Origin: Phyllostachys edulis
Lineage: Eukaryota > Streptophyta > Magnoliopsida > Poales > Poaceae
Assembly: GCA_036346405.1 (NCBI GenBank)
Contig: CM070546.1
Location: forward strand, 103,422,826 to 103,486,825
DNA length: 64,000 bases
Direction: 5' to 3'
A model generated the notes under the pieces. That model did no database searches and had not been told where the DNA came from. It worked only from the letters and a program-made list of their open reading frames with translations. Positions 40,383-54,366 of this stretch are shown here, piece after piece. The stretch's first letter is position 1. The number at the start of each line of letters is the position of its first letter. The translations under genes and the position numbers were made by a program.

Positions 40383-42572
40383 AGTGGTATCGAGCTTGGT
40401 CTCTCATTTATTAGACTTAACCGCCTAGAGAGTAAAGGATGGCGTACTAGAGATTTAGTGCACCTTGGTGAAGCACCCAAATTTGATGGCACAAATTATG
40501 CTCATTGGAAAATCCGCATGTCATGTTATTTTAAGGCCATGGGCCTAAATATATGGCGGATTGTAGATGTTGGCTTTTTTCCTCCATTGGATCAACATGC
40601 TCCAACAAATGAGGAAGAGAAATGCTTACATCTCGACGCCAAGCAACTAACGCTTTATTTAGTGCTTTGAGTGTAGATGTGTTTGATGTCAGATGTGATC
40701 TCAAAATGTTCATAAGATGTGGACCTATCTTCAAGAATATTATGAAAGGTCCATTTCAACTAATGAGGATTGCATACAAGAGTGGACGTTGGGAGAAGAA
40801 TGCTCAATCTCAAACTCCGATGATGAAAAGTCCACAAGCTCCTCCACATCAACTTCTAGCTTCAAAATAATGACATATCAACTCCATCAACATCGCCTCA
40901 TTGCTTTATGGCAAAAGGTAAAAAGAAGGTATATAATGATGATGATAATGATGAACCTTCATATGATGAGTTGATAGATATGCTCAAGAACAAAATGTTT
41001 TTATGGGAAAGGAGGTTTCAAAATTCAAAGTTTTGAAGAAAGAATTTAACTTGCTTCAAAATAATTATGATGTTCTAAAGAATGAACATGAAACCCTCCT
41101 TCTTAAAAAATTATACTAGCTCTAAAGTGGATATAGGGATTACATGTGATCTATTAGATGATTTGCCTTGTATTGCTCCTACTCCTTGCAATTCATCTAA
41201 AATTAATGTATCCACTTCTTGTGATGATTTAATTGATGTGCCTTGTTGCTCAAAATTAGATGCACCTATTTCCTCTATACTTGTTGAGACTAACCTTGTA
41301 GAGGAAAACAAAAGCTCAAGGCCCAAGTCTCAAGTTTGAAGAATGACTTGGATAGAAGCTATAAAGGAAGGCTACTCTCGATGAAATATTGAGCAAGCAA
41401 ATATGCTTACAAGATAAGAGTGGAATTGGCTTCACCTTTGAAGAAGGAGAATAGCAAGACAAGACACAACGCAAGACATACAAAGAAAAATATCAAATGT
41501 CTTGGTTGTCATGAAAATGGTCATATCGCTCCGTATGCCCTAACAAGAAGAATGACAAAGGAGGACTTGGTCTCACCGCCAAGAAGAAGGTGGAGAGCAT
41601 TCCAAAGCAAGATAGAAAACAAGTCAACAATATCAAGTGCTTTTGATGCAAGAAGAATGGTCACATTGCCTCGGTGTGTCCAAATCGAAGGATGTCAAGT
41701 CAAGACATTCAAAGAAGAGGCAAGTTCGGAATTGAGCAAGATAAGAAGACATCAAGGGAAGCAAAAGCCCTACTTGCTACAATTGCCGGAGAAAGGACAT
41801 TTTAGTAAGGAATGTCCAAAGGTATCACTCCTAAGCCTATCATCTATAATGATCATTATTTGCTTAGGAAGGATAGAAATGGCAATGTGTTTGCTAGGAA
41901 TGTTAGTTTACATAAAACTAATGCTATGGCCATTTGGGTGCCCAAAAGTGTTGTGACTAACATTCATGGACCCAACCAAGTATTGGGTACCAAAATGCGC
42001 TTAAATGATTAAATAGGTACTTGGAGAAGCATTGGAGGTTTGGCTCATATATGAAGAGGTGGATTCCATCATATACAAAATTGGAGCCAAGCTTAAGGAA
42101 GACCAATTCATATCATAAACCAATGCTATCTCAGTAACAAGTATTTACATTGAAGTATCTAGCCCTTATACCTTGTGTAGGCTGATTCATGTAAAATCTT
42201 AAAAGGGTTGTTCTTGCTCTTGTGCTAATTCGTTGTTATTAATTTCTTGAGCAAGAAAGTGGTGGCACATTAAGGGGGAGTGCTAAGTCATATACATGTA
42301 TATCACATCCCTAAGTGTGCCCAAATAAATTAAGTGCTAGTATTGTTTCTCAAAATGAGCCATTTAGCCAAAAGTCAAAATTTTGAAAATTATTAGTATA
42401 AAATTTGAAAAACTAGTTGCAAAATGTATTCAAATGATTTCCAAATGTTTTGCAAAGGTTTTGGTTCAAGAAAACCTATTTAAAATGAAAATGAGTTTCT
42501 AGCCAAAATTCTAGATCTTAGAAACTTGTTTTTGACCAAAACTAGATTTTTGTGTAAAATCTATTCTAAAAG
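40383..42572 (+). mobile_element. Interior of a gag-only SIRE-like Copia element, cut by the gap
   Basis: AGTGGTATCGAGCT (40,383-40,396) is the primer-site-like start. Gag follows, no pol domain is seen, and a purine tract (TAAGGGGGAG, 42,271-42,280) appears after about 1.9 kb. This is the layout of a non-autonomous derivative that would depend on a full element. The AT-rich sequence after 42,281 runs into the N gap. Confidence 0.7.
40440..42010 (+). pseudogene. SIRE-type Copia gag with three zinc knuckles, broken
   Basis: The opening GEAPKFDGTNYAHWKIRMSC (from about 40,467) with YFKAMGLNIWRIVDVGF is the usual SIRE-type gag start. A stop follows at about 40,668. Three CCHC knuckles are visible: 41,498-41,539 (CLGCHENGHIAPYA, last Cys changed), 41,638-41,679 (C-F-stop-CKKNGHIASVC) and 41,775-41,815 (CYNCRRKG then GHFSKEC, frame-shifted). 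The tail AIWVPKSVVTNIHGPNQV lies near 41,925-41,980. The capsid-like protein would bind and package the element RNA, but this copy cannot encode it whole. Confidence 0.8.
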
Positions 42573-42672
42573 NNNNNNNNNNNNNNNNNNNNNNNNNNNN
42601 NNNNNNNNNNNNNNNNNNNNNNNNNNNNNNNNNNNNNNNNNNNNNNNNNNNNNNNNNNNNNNNNNNNNNNNN
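42573..42672. other. Assembly gap, 100 N
   Basis: A run of exactly 100 N, the conventional placeholder for a gap of unknown length. The sequence right of it restarts at a point equivalent to 11,844. Confidence 0.99.
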
Positions 42673-45600
42673 ACCTCATTAAAAACCTTACCCCTAATGT
42701 GGGGTACTTAGTAAGAAAGAAAAGTCACGACAACTATATACACATAGATAGACTAGTTGGCGTCGAGATTCTCTAGGTCGGCTATCGCCTCTGCGATCTC
42801 GGATCCTCGGTGATGTTGCGTCCAGTTCATCGTGCTCTCCCGATCTTTGAGGCATGTGAGTGTCTCAACCATCTCGGTGTGAGGCGACCTCCTTGGTTCG
42901 ATGATTCTCCCGCGTACTAAAGTGGCCAGATGAGGCAGTCAACACGGAACCACAAGTACATCTCGTGCAAAATGTGGCTGACCGCAGGGATAAATCGTTG
43001 GTGGTTCTTCCACCACAAGAGGAGGTTGACATCATTGCCATCGCGAAATCAAGCTCGGTGTCCATAAAGGTGTGTCGAGGTAGTGGTTGATCTCTACTCT
43101 TGGATTCCATTGAGGCCGGGTTGGCGCACAAGAAGATGAACTAGATGCCGAGCCTTCGGCTTCTTCGAGACGTTGGAAGCGCTCACATTCTTGTTGTCCT
43201 TGTTCGTTGTTGAATCACTTGTTCTCGATTGACCTGTTTGTCAAACTTTTCATAATACAAATCGAAAACTTCGAAAAAGCTCGTCATGAATGTGAGTGTA
43301 AGCCTCAAAAAATCAAGATCAAATGCCTCCCTAATTCCTCGTAAGCCCCTTTAGGTACGCTAATTTTCTTGAGGGTCTAAATCGTACCAAAATAGAAGAG
43401 ATGTGGAATAGCTTGAAAATATTTTAAAATTTTTCTCTACACTGGTTCAATAATAGGCCTCAGAAGGGCATTATCTATGTTTTCCTTAAAAGTGTTAGCG
43501 ATAGTCCAAAGCCACTCGATGACTAAGCAAGAAGTAGGATAGTAAACACTAGATAAAATTGTGGTTGCATCGTAAAATACTTTCAAAAATTCATGAAAGC
43601 GACCAACAACTAGCCAATCTGTTTGATAACTAGCGCTTACGAAATTAGTATTGCGAAGAGTGATGATGTACTCGTACTCCTTGCACCGCTCCAACATAGC
43701 ATCGTGGAGTTTCACCACACCTTCATGTCGAGTTGAATTTCCTTGGCCTCTTATTGTTGGCCTTGCGTTACTCACTGAGCGGGCATATCTTGGGCTGAAA
43801 CTATAATGGCTGGATAGCATCGCATATATTGTCTAGACTAGATTTCATTACCTACAAGCTTTGCACTGCGATGAGGTTCAAGATGTAGCACATGCATCTC
43901 TTGTGGAGGGCGAAACCACCGATGTAGGGCTGCGAGATGCGGTGTGAGAACTCCATGGCCGTTGTGTTAGTGAGGCATTGTCAAGAGTGATGGCAATAAT
44001 TTTATTCTCTATTTTAAAATCTTGAATGACTTCTGTCTGGCGTTGTGCGATGGCCTCTCCGGTGTGTGCCTCATCGATAGAACTGAACCCTATGACTCAC
44101 TTGTTCAAGTTATAATCATCATCTAAGTGTCTGTAACAACACTAAGATACCCGCCCTTTGGTGGGATGAAGTCCATATATCGGAGGTTAAAGCAAAAGAA
44201 AAAGTAACTTTCAAGAAGTTTTCTTTCAAACTTGATAGTTTACATTGGTAGAGTTCTACTATGTCTCATGCAGTTGTTCTCCTACTTACGTGTCGGTATT
44301 GCGGGCAAAAACCACGTTGGATCATTCTTTCGAAACTAGAGCTTTCGCCCATTCTAATCAGAAGATCCTCAGTAATTATATATCTAGCAATTTCGTCTCT
44401 AGCTACCTGAGGGTTGTACATCCATGTAATTACCGAACCATCGGGGCCAAAGTTAAAATAGAGTGCGGGCGTTCCCTCCTGCGTCCATCCGGTAGCTATC
44501 TTCTTCAAACACGCTGCGGCGTGTACGCAAGAATGACACGTACCTCCACTTTGGCGTCGCGAGACAATTTAATATGACAATATTTATATGTGGCATAAGG
44601 TACCTAACGCCTGATCCTCCATTTCTATGTTGTACTCCATATGTTGCCAACACCATGCATGTCATTTTATAGAGCTTCCACGAATTGCATGCAGGTTGCA
44701 CCGACCTCGATGTAGGGGTGGAGGCGTTTGGGGTGGAGGCGTGGGCATCCTCAAAGCCCTCCGTTCCATCCATATGTTGATCATCCATACCATAGTCTCC
44801 CATGTCCGGGGAGAGTTGTCGAGATCGATCTCTTGCTCGTGCACTTCTTCTAGAGGAGGAGGACTAGGAGTCTTGAGGCGTGCTCTGCTTTGCTCATACT
44901 CACTTTGTTTTCTTCTTTCCAAACATCTTTGGAAGACTACAATTTAGATAGCAAAGAGAGAAGATAGAGAGCATAAGAAAGGATAGTTATGTTGTGCAGT
45001 GAACAAATGAGGAGGGGAAGAGAATTTATAGGCATGACAGATTCATGAGAATCCAAGACCACAACGTCTCTCTAGAGAATCTAAAACCACAACGTCTCTC
45101 TGGTCTCTGACTCTGCTACCGTCTCATCTTATCAGTCGACTCATACTTCACTGCAAAATCACTAGTACATAGCCACACAGTGAAAGAATCCCACTACCAC
45201 ACGTCTCTCGGCCTCTCTTCAGTCTTCACTGTCCGATGATGGTCTCCAAGACTCCAACCTCCATCGACATTCGCCTCCAACTCCAACGCCCATCTCCCCT
45301 CTCCTGATCTCCTCCTCTCCGGTCTCACGCTCTGACCCGAGGCCCAGCAGCTCTCTTCCTCTCCTCCCTCTCCTGTCTCCATCTCGCCCCAGTCCCCAAC
45401 TCCCATGCACCCATGCCTCCCTCTTCGGACTCCAGTCTCCATCTGCATGACCATGGCTCTCGTCCTCTCCTCCTCTCCCATCTCCATCTCGCTTGATCTC
45501 CAACTCCCCATGCAGCCACGCCTCCCTCCTGTGGCCCGGCTCCACGCCTCCCTCGGCTCCTCTCCCTCTGTTGGATCTTGAGAAAGGCAGCGGCGGAGAA

Positions 45601-46477
45601 TCCTGCAGATCTGAGGTCGCTGGGCTCCCCGCCTGGCGGTGGCGTGCCTCTCCTCGGCCTCGAGCCGCGCCACGTGGCGCTTCGGCTCCGGCGATGTAGG
45701 GGCGGCAGCCTTGAAGGTCGTAGATCTGGTGATTGACTTCTCCGTATTGCCGCTCGGCCTCCACATGTGACATGGCTGACGGTGGGGCCGTCGGGCTGTC
45801 GGGGCGTGGCGTGGCCTGGGCTTTCGTCCCCGCCGCTTTGCTAGGCGCTGCGTTGAGGCTAGATCCGCCGGGAGGATCGGGGGCAGCTTCGAGCCTCCGA
45901 GTCCGGGGAGAGCGAGCTCCCCATGGGCCACAGCCCCCCGTCGTCCTTGTTCTTGGCCACGACGACGTCGCCGAGCAGCCATTGCTGGAGTACCTGGTGG
46001 TCGTCGGAGGAGAACAGGGACGACGACGAGAAGGAGGAGCATGGGTGAACTTGATTCATTCTTTTTTTTTGTGCTTGTTTCATGTCCGATGAGTCGATGA
46101 CTTCTTGTGTTGCTTCTTGCTTGGAAGATGCAAGGTTAATTGTCTTCTTAGGCGGCTTGATTTTCATTTTGCTTGGTTGCATATCGGGTCATTTCTTCTT
46201 CCTCCTTCAATCTTCCTGCTTGCCATGCCGGTGGCCCTCCGGTCGATTGGCTTCGTGCCCACTCGAGCTCGATCGTCTGTCTTGCCGTCTTCGTGCCCTT
46301 TGGCCCGATCGTCTTGCGTCTTGCCCGTCGTCTTGGGAGCAGGCCAAAGACGACCCTAGGTTGTGTCTTGGGTCGGCATGGCCCTAACAATGTTTGTGTT
46401 GAAATTTGGGCCTCCGCCGTGCTAAAGTGATCGTCGTGGGCCAACCCTTAGAAAAGCCAGGCCAATGCCCGGATCTA
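42673..46477 (-). mobile_element. hAT transposon, copy 2, left part lost in the gap
   Basis: Equivalent to 11,844-15,672. The right end reads GCCAATGCCCGGATCTA. The GC-rich interior (45,200-46,480) differs strongly from copy 1: GTGCCGTGCC in copy 1 appears here as GTCTTGCGTCTTG. Confidence 0.8.
42760..44922 (-). pseudogene. hAT transposase, copy 2
   Basis: The same blocks as copy 1 in worse condition. The acidic N-terminus lies at 44,922-44,700. In the finger region the GTGHLKRH part is damaged near 44,530, and the following block (44,508-44,266) reads FGPDGSVITWMYNPQVARDE. The core and C-terminal region have many small indels, so the long C-terminal frame of copy 1 is broken into short pieces. 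Confidence 0.8.
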
Positions 46478-46589
46478 GGCACATGGTAGGTGAGATTTTC
46501 GATGACGGTGTTGGAATGATCACTAGCTCAAGTCGGAATGATCGCTAGCTCAAGTCGAATAATTGCTAGCCAGTGCGTGTCAGTCGTCT

Positions 46590-49500
46590 GAAGTTTGTTA
46601 AAAAAGCGGAGCAAGAAAAGAAAAGATGATGAGTGATGGTCTTGCGAAGATATCGAGAATCTGAAGAAGATGAGTATAGTAAAAGTGAGTGTGAGCAGAG
46701 ACAAAGTGACTCGGGATGTGGTGGGTGAGAAATATCGGGCGAGTGATACCAAGGTAGACAAGGCTCCGAGCAAGATGGCGATAGCGAGTGGGATCCTCAA
46801 GAGGCTCACCATCGATGGCGAAAGTAAACACCAAACTCCATCGGAGTATCCATCACCGCCGATCGATGAGACAAGCGTGGGAAGGATATCTTGAATGTAC
46901 TTCTCTGGGAGAGATAGTAGCCTTGAGCGTGAAGCGATCTCTACCCCAAGGAAAACGAAGAGGATCCAAATCGGACATCAGAAGCGCTCAAGAGGCGGCT
47001 CCTTCACAAAGGCAATGTCTTGAGAGTCATCTCGATGTGGCCATATCATCCACATAGAGAGGAGGAGGTGTCCGGCCCCAGGAGAGGTGTGGACCCGAAG
47101 AGGGCATGGTGCGTGATCAGCGGTGGAGAAGCCGACATAAGTGATATGAGAGAGAGAAGTTGTTAAACCAAATATGAGAGGCTTGTTTGAGCCCATAGAG
47201 AGCGGCGGCGACACACCATGCCATCAAGGATAGAGTACCCAAGGGCGGTTGCATGTAGACCTCCTCACATGACTTCGCCATTGAGAAAGATATTCTTAAT
47301 GTCTAACTAAAAGATGGACCCTTTGTCGAGCGAAGCCACAACAAGGAGAGTGCGAGCAGTGGTCATGTGAGCAATAGGAGCAAAAGTCTCATCGTAGTCA
47401 CGACCATGCTCTGCCAAAAATCACACACCACGAGGCGAGTCTTGTGGCGCTCAAGGAAACCATCCGGCGGGTCTTGATCTTGTACACCCACTTGCACGTG
47501 GCCAGGTGACACACGCAAGTAGGGGACAAATCCCAAGTGCTAAATGCGCTCCAAAGCAGCAATCTCCTCGAGACATCACGAGCTACCACTCGGGGTGGTG
47601 GCGACCTCATGGTAGGTCGTGAGGCTCGAAAGGGCGGCGAGATACAAAGCCGTGGCGCTTAGAGCGGCTTGTCGGTGTAGCGATCACAAAGATCGTATAT
47701 GGGAGAGAAAGGCAGGCGAGATCGATGGGGCGGAGAAGGAGAAGCGGGAACAAGGCCCGGCAAAGGCGGAGACTAAACATGGGAAGATGTAGGCCAAGGA
47801 TGGCGAGAGTAGTGCATGGGAAAAGGTGGAATCTCAACAAGTGAGTAGGAAGGAAACCTCGGCGAAGGGGGAACAGGTGGAGCCAGAGGAGATGGAGGCG
47901 AAGAAGATGGAGGATGAGGTGAAACAGTGGTGGACAGCTGAGTCAGGAAAAATCAGAAAGGAGATCGACTCAACAAGAGAATTTGAGCTGATAGTGAGGA
48001 AACGAAGGTAGTAAGGTCGGGGCTCGTCAAAAGTGACAACCTGAAAAATCCTCATCCTGCGAGCAACAGGTTCATAGCAACGATAACTCTTATGCTCAAG
48101 GCTGTAGCCAAGAAAAACACACTCAACTGACCGAGCAGCCAGCTTGGTGCGCTCACGAGGTGGAAGAAGGATGAAACAAACACAACCGAAACTGCGAAGG
48201 TGACTGTACTCCGGAGCTCGACCATAGAGACGCTCGACAGGAGTAGAGTAGTGAAAAACAACAATGGAAACAGGCTCAGCCCAGAAGTGAGGTGGAACGG
48301 AAGAGACAAGCATGAGAGCACGAGTGGTCTCAAGCAAGTGGCGATGCTTCGCTCGGTGACACCATTACGAGCATGAGCACGGGACAAAATCTTGGGGAAG
48401 AGTACTCTGCTTTCGGTGAAAAACAACTTGAGCGCAGAGATAGATACTCGTCGTGAGTCGGCACGAAACACACGAATTGTTGAATCAAACTGATTGCAAA
48501 TCATGGTGGCAAAACTATGGTAAATAGAGAACTTGATTGCGAGATGACATGAAGTAGATCCAAGTATGGCGAGAATAATCATCACTAAAAATCACATAGT
48601 ATCGATGACCCCCTTTAAGAAGCGAAGGGGCGGGACCCCAAACATCTGAGTGGACAAGATCAAAAGGGCAGTAGAAATAGAATCACTAGAGGGATAAAGG
48701 GGCTACAACTGCTTGCCAAGCTTGCAACTCATACAATGTAAGGAGGTGTCCCTAGAAACAGACCCAAGAACACCATGACCTACTAATGATGATAGACGTG
48801 ATCCGTAGAGATGACCCAGACGATGGTGCCACCGGCGAAGGAGGTAGTGGAGGGCGCGACAAGACCGGAGGTAGTGGTTGTGGTGGCCGGTGGTGGGGAA
48901 GCGTGGAAGGAAGATGAAGCTAGTCAAGCTCCCAAAGATCTTTGCGAATCCACGGCGCCAAGGTCGATACCAGCGAGTCCCGTGTGGCGGTCCTAAACAC
49001 AACAAAGTCAGACTCAAGAATAACACGGCGATCGTGATCGTTGATCTAACCGGTAGACATAAGGCGCAAAATAAGCTAGAAACATGAGAGGCTGCGGGAA
49101 CATGAAAAGAAGAAGTGGAAAGATTCTATCGACCTACAATAGGAAGAGAGGTATCATCTGCGATCTGAGCAGTGGAAGGAAAAAACCATGGGGCGCATGG
49201 AAGTAAGGTGGGTAGAATCGGTGTGATATGAAAAGAAGCACTAGAGTCCAAAATCCACGGAGACAAGATACCTAACAAGGGAGGAGGTGGAGGCAAGGAA
49301 GATTGCTAAGAAGCAAAAAAGCAGACGAGCAAAACTCGAGGAGTCGAGGATGAGCCGACACCGAAAGCCTGCGATGAGAGGAGTTCTTTGTGTGGCGTCA
49401 CCGGAGGAGCCTGGCGAGGCGCTAGCTCTGAGTGGGAGAATCTCCAGAGCCCTTGAGGGCGTCCACCCAAGCGACCTGGTCCCTCCTCCGCTTATCTTGA

Positions 49501-51035
49501 TCCGATACATGGCGTCACGCTAGCGATAGGTGCAGTGGAGACTACGCAATAGAGTAGCAACCATGGGTCTTGTTGGGGCTGGGCGAGGATCATTGTCGGT
49601 CTTTGGAGAAGCGAGTCTTTGAAGCAGACAAGGCGACTGCATCTAAGCCACGCCACAATGATGAGTCTCCTCAGCACGCACACTCGTGAGGGCCTCCACT
49701 AAGCTCGGTAGCGGTGGTGAGTTAGGGCGATCACGCCGATCTCGAACTTAGGCGAGAGCGTCGAGGAAGTTGTAGAGGCGGTGGGTCTCTGGTGAGGCGA
49801 AGCCGCACATGAGAGGACAAGTCCGGGACATCCGGCCCTAGAGAGTCAAGGTGATGCCACACCTTAGACATCTACTGGTAGAAGTCATCCACGGTGGCAT
49901 CGAGCTGCTGAAAAGAATACACTTGGTGCGCAACTGAGAGGTACATAGCATCACTCGTCGGCTAGTAGTGAGCTCAAAGGCGCTCCCACATAAGCTGTGT
50001 CGTTGGCAGCTCCGCCACATCCATGGAGATGGCCATAGGCATGCCACCCACCAGGATAGCGGTAGCATGAGCCTTGGCATCCTGTCATCACTTGTAGGCG
50101 TGCAGCTCAGACTGGTAGAGCTCCACGACCTCTTCCAGTGCAGCATTAGCGGCCTCCTGATATGCCTGATTCGTACCACCAGGAAGAGTTGGCAGAACTG
50201 GCGGTGTAGAACGAGGCGGATAGGGGTGCTCGCCGGTGAGATGACCCAAGGCCGACTATTGAGGTGAATCCTCATGTATGACCCACTCCTGGAAGTTAAA
50301 TCGTCGAAAGCGGACCAAAGGGGTGGGATGGCGAAGAACCACCGTGAAGCCATCTAAGCAGTGGTGGTGCGGATGTCGAGGTCCAAGGCTAGAAGGCGGA
50401 TCGGGGCTGGAATGACCAAAGCGAGGAGCGGGGTGGTAGAATCGGTGAGGCGGCGAGGAGCTAGCCAGCGACGTCTTTGGTGGCGGCCACTGGCTTGAGT
50501 CTTTGCTTCGGGAGCACCGAACAACATCTTGGCGTGGTGGCTCGGCGCAGTCTTGTCGCTCGGGAGGCGGGGAGGTGGCGGTTGCTCGGGAGTAGGGGAG
50601 CACGGTGGGAGGCTCAGCGGCGGCGATCGACATCGAGAGGAGTCCTGGGCGGTATCCACGAGCAGCCTGGTCGGCTCGGGTGGCGTGGGGAGGAGCTAGA
50701 TCTGGCGCCAGCGCATGCGGATCCGACTTCGGGCGGAGGAGGCTGGATCGGCGATCTTTGCTCCGTGCTTTCGCCTGAGGAAAGAGCCAGTCTTGTGACG
50801 TGAGTCCTCTGCCGAAAAGCAGAGGAGGTGGAAGCGAGAGGAAAAAAGCGGAGGAGGAAGCGAGAGGAAGGCTTGGGCGCGGGGGGAGGCGTGAGGCATT
50901 ACGGAAATCCTAACCTAGCTCGATATCATGTTAGAATGAGACTTATTGTCATTTCAATGGGCAAAAGATCAATATATAACATGTACAAGATTGTCAACAT
51001 GCAAAGAACATCCTAGACTATATACATATCTAACA
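46590..51035 (-). mobile_element. Copia-A, copy 2
   Basis: The same truncated element as 15,797-20,330. LTR at 50,929-51,035 (107 bp), primer site just left of it (TGATATCGAG here, where copy 1 has TGATATCAGAGC). The integrase (48,585-47,834) keeps HFWAEPVSIVVFHYSTPVER and SFGCVCFILLPPRERTKL; the RT segment around the YVDD codons (47,041-47,060) is frameshifted directly after them. Gag remnants lie at about 50,350-49,840. Confidence 0.85.
50929..51035 (-). repeat. 5' LTR of Copia-A, copy 2
   Basis: 107 bp, one A shorter than copy 1 in an A run, otherwise the same. It abuts the kinesin exon at 51,036. Confidence 0.8.
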
Positions 51036-51933
51036 ACCAAGACCAAGAGAAAGCAATACAAGTTTGGTAAGGTTTTCAACCCATGCTCAACGCAAGGTAT
51101 TGAATCAATTTGCCTTTAATTGGAGCTGTACTTTTTCAACGAATCATTTGAATGCAAGTCAAGTTACAATAGTATGCTTTTTCCAGGGGATGTATTTTCT
51201 GAAGTCGAACCAGTGATAAAATCTGCTTTAGATGGCTATAACGTTCGCATATTTGCGTATGGTCAAACAGGTAGTGGAAAAACTTACACCATGGTAAGAG
51301 TAGGGGCTTATTTGGTTGGTTCTCTCGATTCAATGTCTGGGAAAAAGTTGTACCCAGGGGCAATCTATAAAGTAGATAATTTTTGCCTGGATAAACAAAT
51401 CTGAATATGAGTTGTTTTGTTAGAAGTATGTACTTGAAATTGGTGAATGAAGAATAGAACGTTGGATCAAGCTATCAACGATAGATCGGAGCAGCTGGGA
51501 GGCCTGGCTCCCAGACGTTTGTTTTCTATGCACGGGCCTAGAGGCTTGCCTAGGAGGCAACTAAGCACAATGAGCTGAGCTAATTTGGTCCTCCGCAGGC
51601 CGGAGCATTTTGTCTGTGAGCCTTGAAGCAAACAAGCCCTAGCTCCATCCAACACTTTTATTCCATCACTCCCTTCTCGAGGTGCAAGTAGGACAAGTTG
51701 TGAACAAGTTGCGGTTACGCACCGACCGCTTAGTGTTCTGGCGGGCAAATCGTGACCGCCGAGCATTACTCGGGCATAGCGGCGACCACTAGCCCGCAAC
51801 TCTGCGAGACATAAGGTAGTTTTGCTTTGCGAGTCGCGTAAAAAACCCGACTTCTAACCGCACTTTGATTACAAAGACAAAACACTCATGATATGGACCC
51901 TTGGCGAGCGGTGGTGTAAAATTGGTGTGTCGG

Positions 51934-52350
51934 TTGTAAGTGGCAAAATGGGCGGCTTTCGGCGACGCAGACCCATGGTATTGACCCATTCGACCCGATT
52001 GGGCGACCCATGGGCGGGTGACGCCCATAGGCGGAGTGACGGACCGAACGCGACCGTCGCCCTTTAGATTACATCTTGCGTCTTGCGAGCCCGTTTATTA
52101 TCAGACCAAATGTGGCCCGTTTAGCCCATTTGGCCTGACAAAATGAAAAAAAATCAAAAAAAAAATCCAAAAATATTCTAGAAAAAATAAAAAAAATGTG
52201 TAGAATTCAAAAGTAGACATGAAAATTGAAAAAAAAAAACTGACCATATTGAAAATGTAATAGAATTTTATTAATGTTCAAATAGCTAGCTAGTTAAAAC
52301 ATTTGTCATTTAGCTCATAAAGACATGAAAAATTGAAAAACAATCCTAGA

Positions 52351-52384
<34 letters not shown>

Positions 52385-52785
52385 ATCAAAATAAATTTAT
52401 ATATACTTATAAAATGAACTATATAAAATTTTAAAACTACAATATAAAACCATATAAGTATTAAAAATAGAAAGAAAATCATATAAATATGAATAAATAA
52501 AAATTAAATTATATATGTATATTAAAAAAGCGATTAATAGTGCCCTACTTGAGTAGTGCGTCTTGAAATGTCGTGCCAGTGGGTCGACACTATTCGTCTT
52601 GCGTCTTGCGTCTTGGCTTTATTATTAGTCTTGCGTCTTGGCCCGAGCCTGACGAAACTATCGTGTCGTCTTGTGTCTTGGCCGCCCGTGAATAGTGTCA
52701 TCTGCCGTGTCGGTCAGAAGTCAGACCGGCGATTAATAGTGCCTCGTGCCGGCCCGGTAGCACGCAGTCCATTAACCCGACTCTA
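51934..52785. mobile_element. Non-autonomous hAT-like element, copy 2
   Basis: Equivalent to 21,238-22,072 with heavily altered ends. The right end CCAGCTCTAG of copy 1 appears as CCGACTCTAG. Repeated GTCTTGCGTCTTG strings at about 52,590-52,660 stand where copy 1 has different sequence. (TA)n at about 52,351-52,378. Confidence 0.55.
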
Positions 52786-54366
52786 GTGGGCCATGATACC
52801 TAACGGCGGTAAGCGACTCTACTAAAGCAGACTTGTGACTTGCATTAGGATTACGCGAGCAACCTCACGGTGTTAACGAAAGTCGAAGCATGTGTTGTAC
52901 AACTCACAAATATTTGTGTAAAATGCGTATAAGATTCGACTATTTTTAGTCTAAAAGCAGTCAAATTTTAGTTCATTTACAACTTCATTATACATAAATT
53001 ATAGTAATTTATGTATATAATTTATGTTCTTGGTTACTATAATTATTATCAAAAGTCTTTATAACTCATATTTTCCATCACATGATTCAAATTCTAACAT
53101 ATACTTTGAGATACAGAGCAAAAACAAAGATATAAAAAAAATAAAATTCTATACCAACAAAATACGGCAATACGGTGAACCCGTTATGTTCCGAAAAAGC
53201 ATAATAAATTTGGACCCAATTCATCATATGAGAAGAAATGAAAATATCAAAGCATATCGAATAGATGAAAATTTGACTCTTTTGATAAAAGGAAACTGTC
53301 GAATGTTGTTTAGCAAATCTCCAAATATTTCATGTTTCTCTTAGAGACATGATCGATCTGCACATGATATATATAGAGCTCTTACATACATAAAATGTTT
53401 CTGATCATTTGGCCAGACACAAGGAGAAAATGTTTAATTCCTGAAATGCAAGAGCTGTGATATATTTGCCTAAACTAGAGGGATAAAAAGGGGAGAGAGA
53501 TCTAAAGAATCTTATCACACGGGCAGACCAAGCTTTCTTGGAACAGGATGGGAACGAACTTATTGCGATGGCCGCGAACACCCAAGCGGTAAACCGTCTC
53601 CAGTGAGGCGATCTGGCGGGTCTATCGCAAACTTCGTGGACTATCTGGGTTGCCCACATCAGCCACTTAGAATTAGTAATTGGTCCACAAACACACGCTT
53701 AGTCTTTTTATGAGGCGGGTTAAGCAAGCTTACGGATAACCCGTGTCGCTTTCATCCTACTCCCTCCACACACAAAAGTATAAATGAAGAGTCCAAACAC
53801 CCCAAACCAACTGAAAATGCAAATGATCTACTTACAATCCTTACCATGTGGATTAGGAAGGCAAGCCTACAAATCTGGGTGTCAGACCACGTGGGATTCA
53901 AGCACTGTTCGATCGAGTTTCAGAGAGCAACAGCAGGTTTCTGTTCACTTTCAGTATGCTCGAGATATACATGGGGAACCTACGAGATCTGCCAGTTCAG
54001 GAGTGAGAACAATGGGTTTAAGGATGTGCCAAGGTAATTTCCTAAAATTGTTGGAAGGAAGGGTACTTTTTTTTTGCAAGACAAGGAAGTAATGAAATTC
54101 TTTTACAGTCTACGATTTATCTAAAGAATGGCAAAAGAAACAGAATTTAAAATATCTAATATATGTTGGTTCTGAACTTCCCACTTACAACAAATAGAAG
54201 AAAATGTTAGTTGGAGCCAGTTCTGACCGAGTGACTGTAATGCAGCAACAGTAATGAACCACTAACAGGGTCAGTTAAGTATCTGTTGTCCAATTATGTT
54301 GAATAAAAATAAAATGTATTCTGGACATGGTTTAGTATTTTAACAAGTTTTGAGCATAATTCCAAT

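Noticed and set aside
42281..42572. 3' LTR of the SIRE-like element
   Set aside because: Sequence after the purine tract shows no match to the leader at 36.9-40.4 kb before the gap interrupts it.
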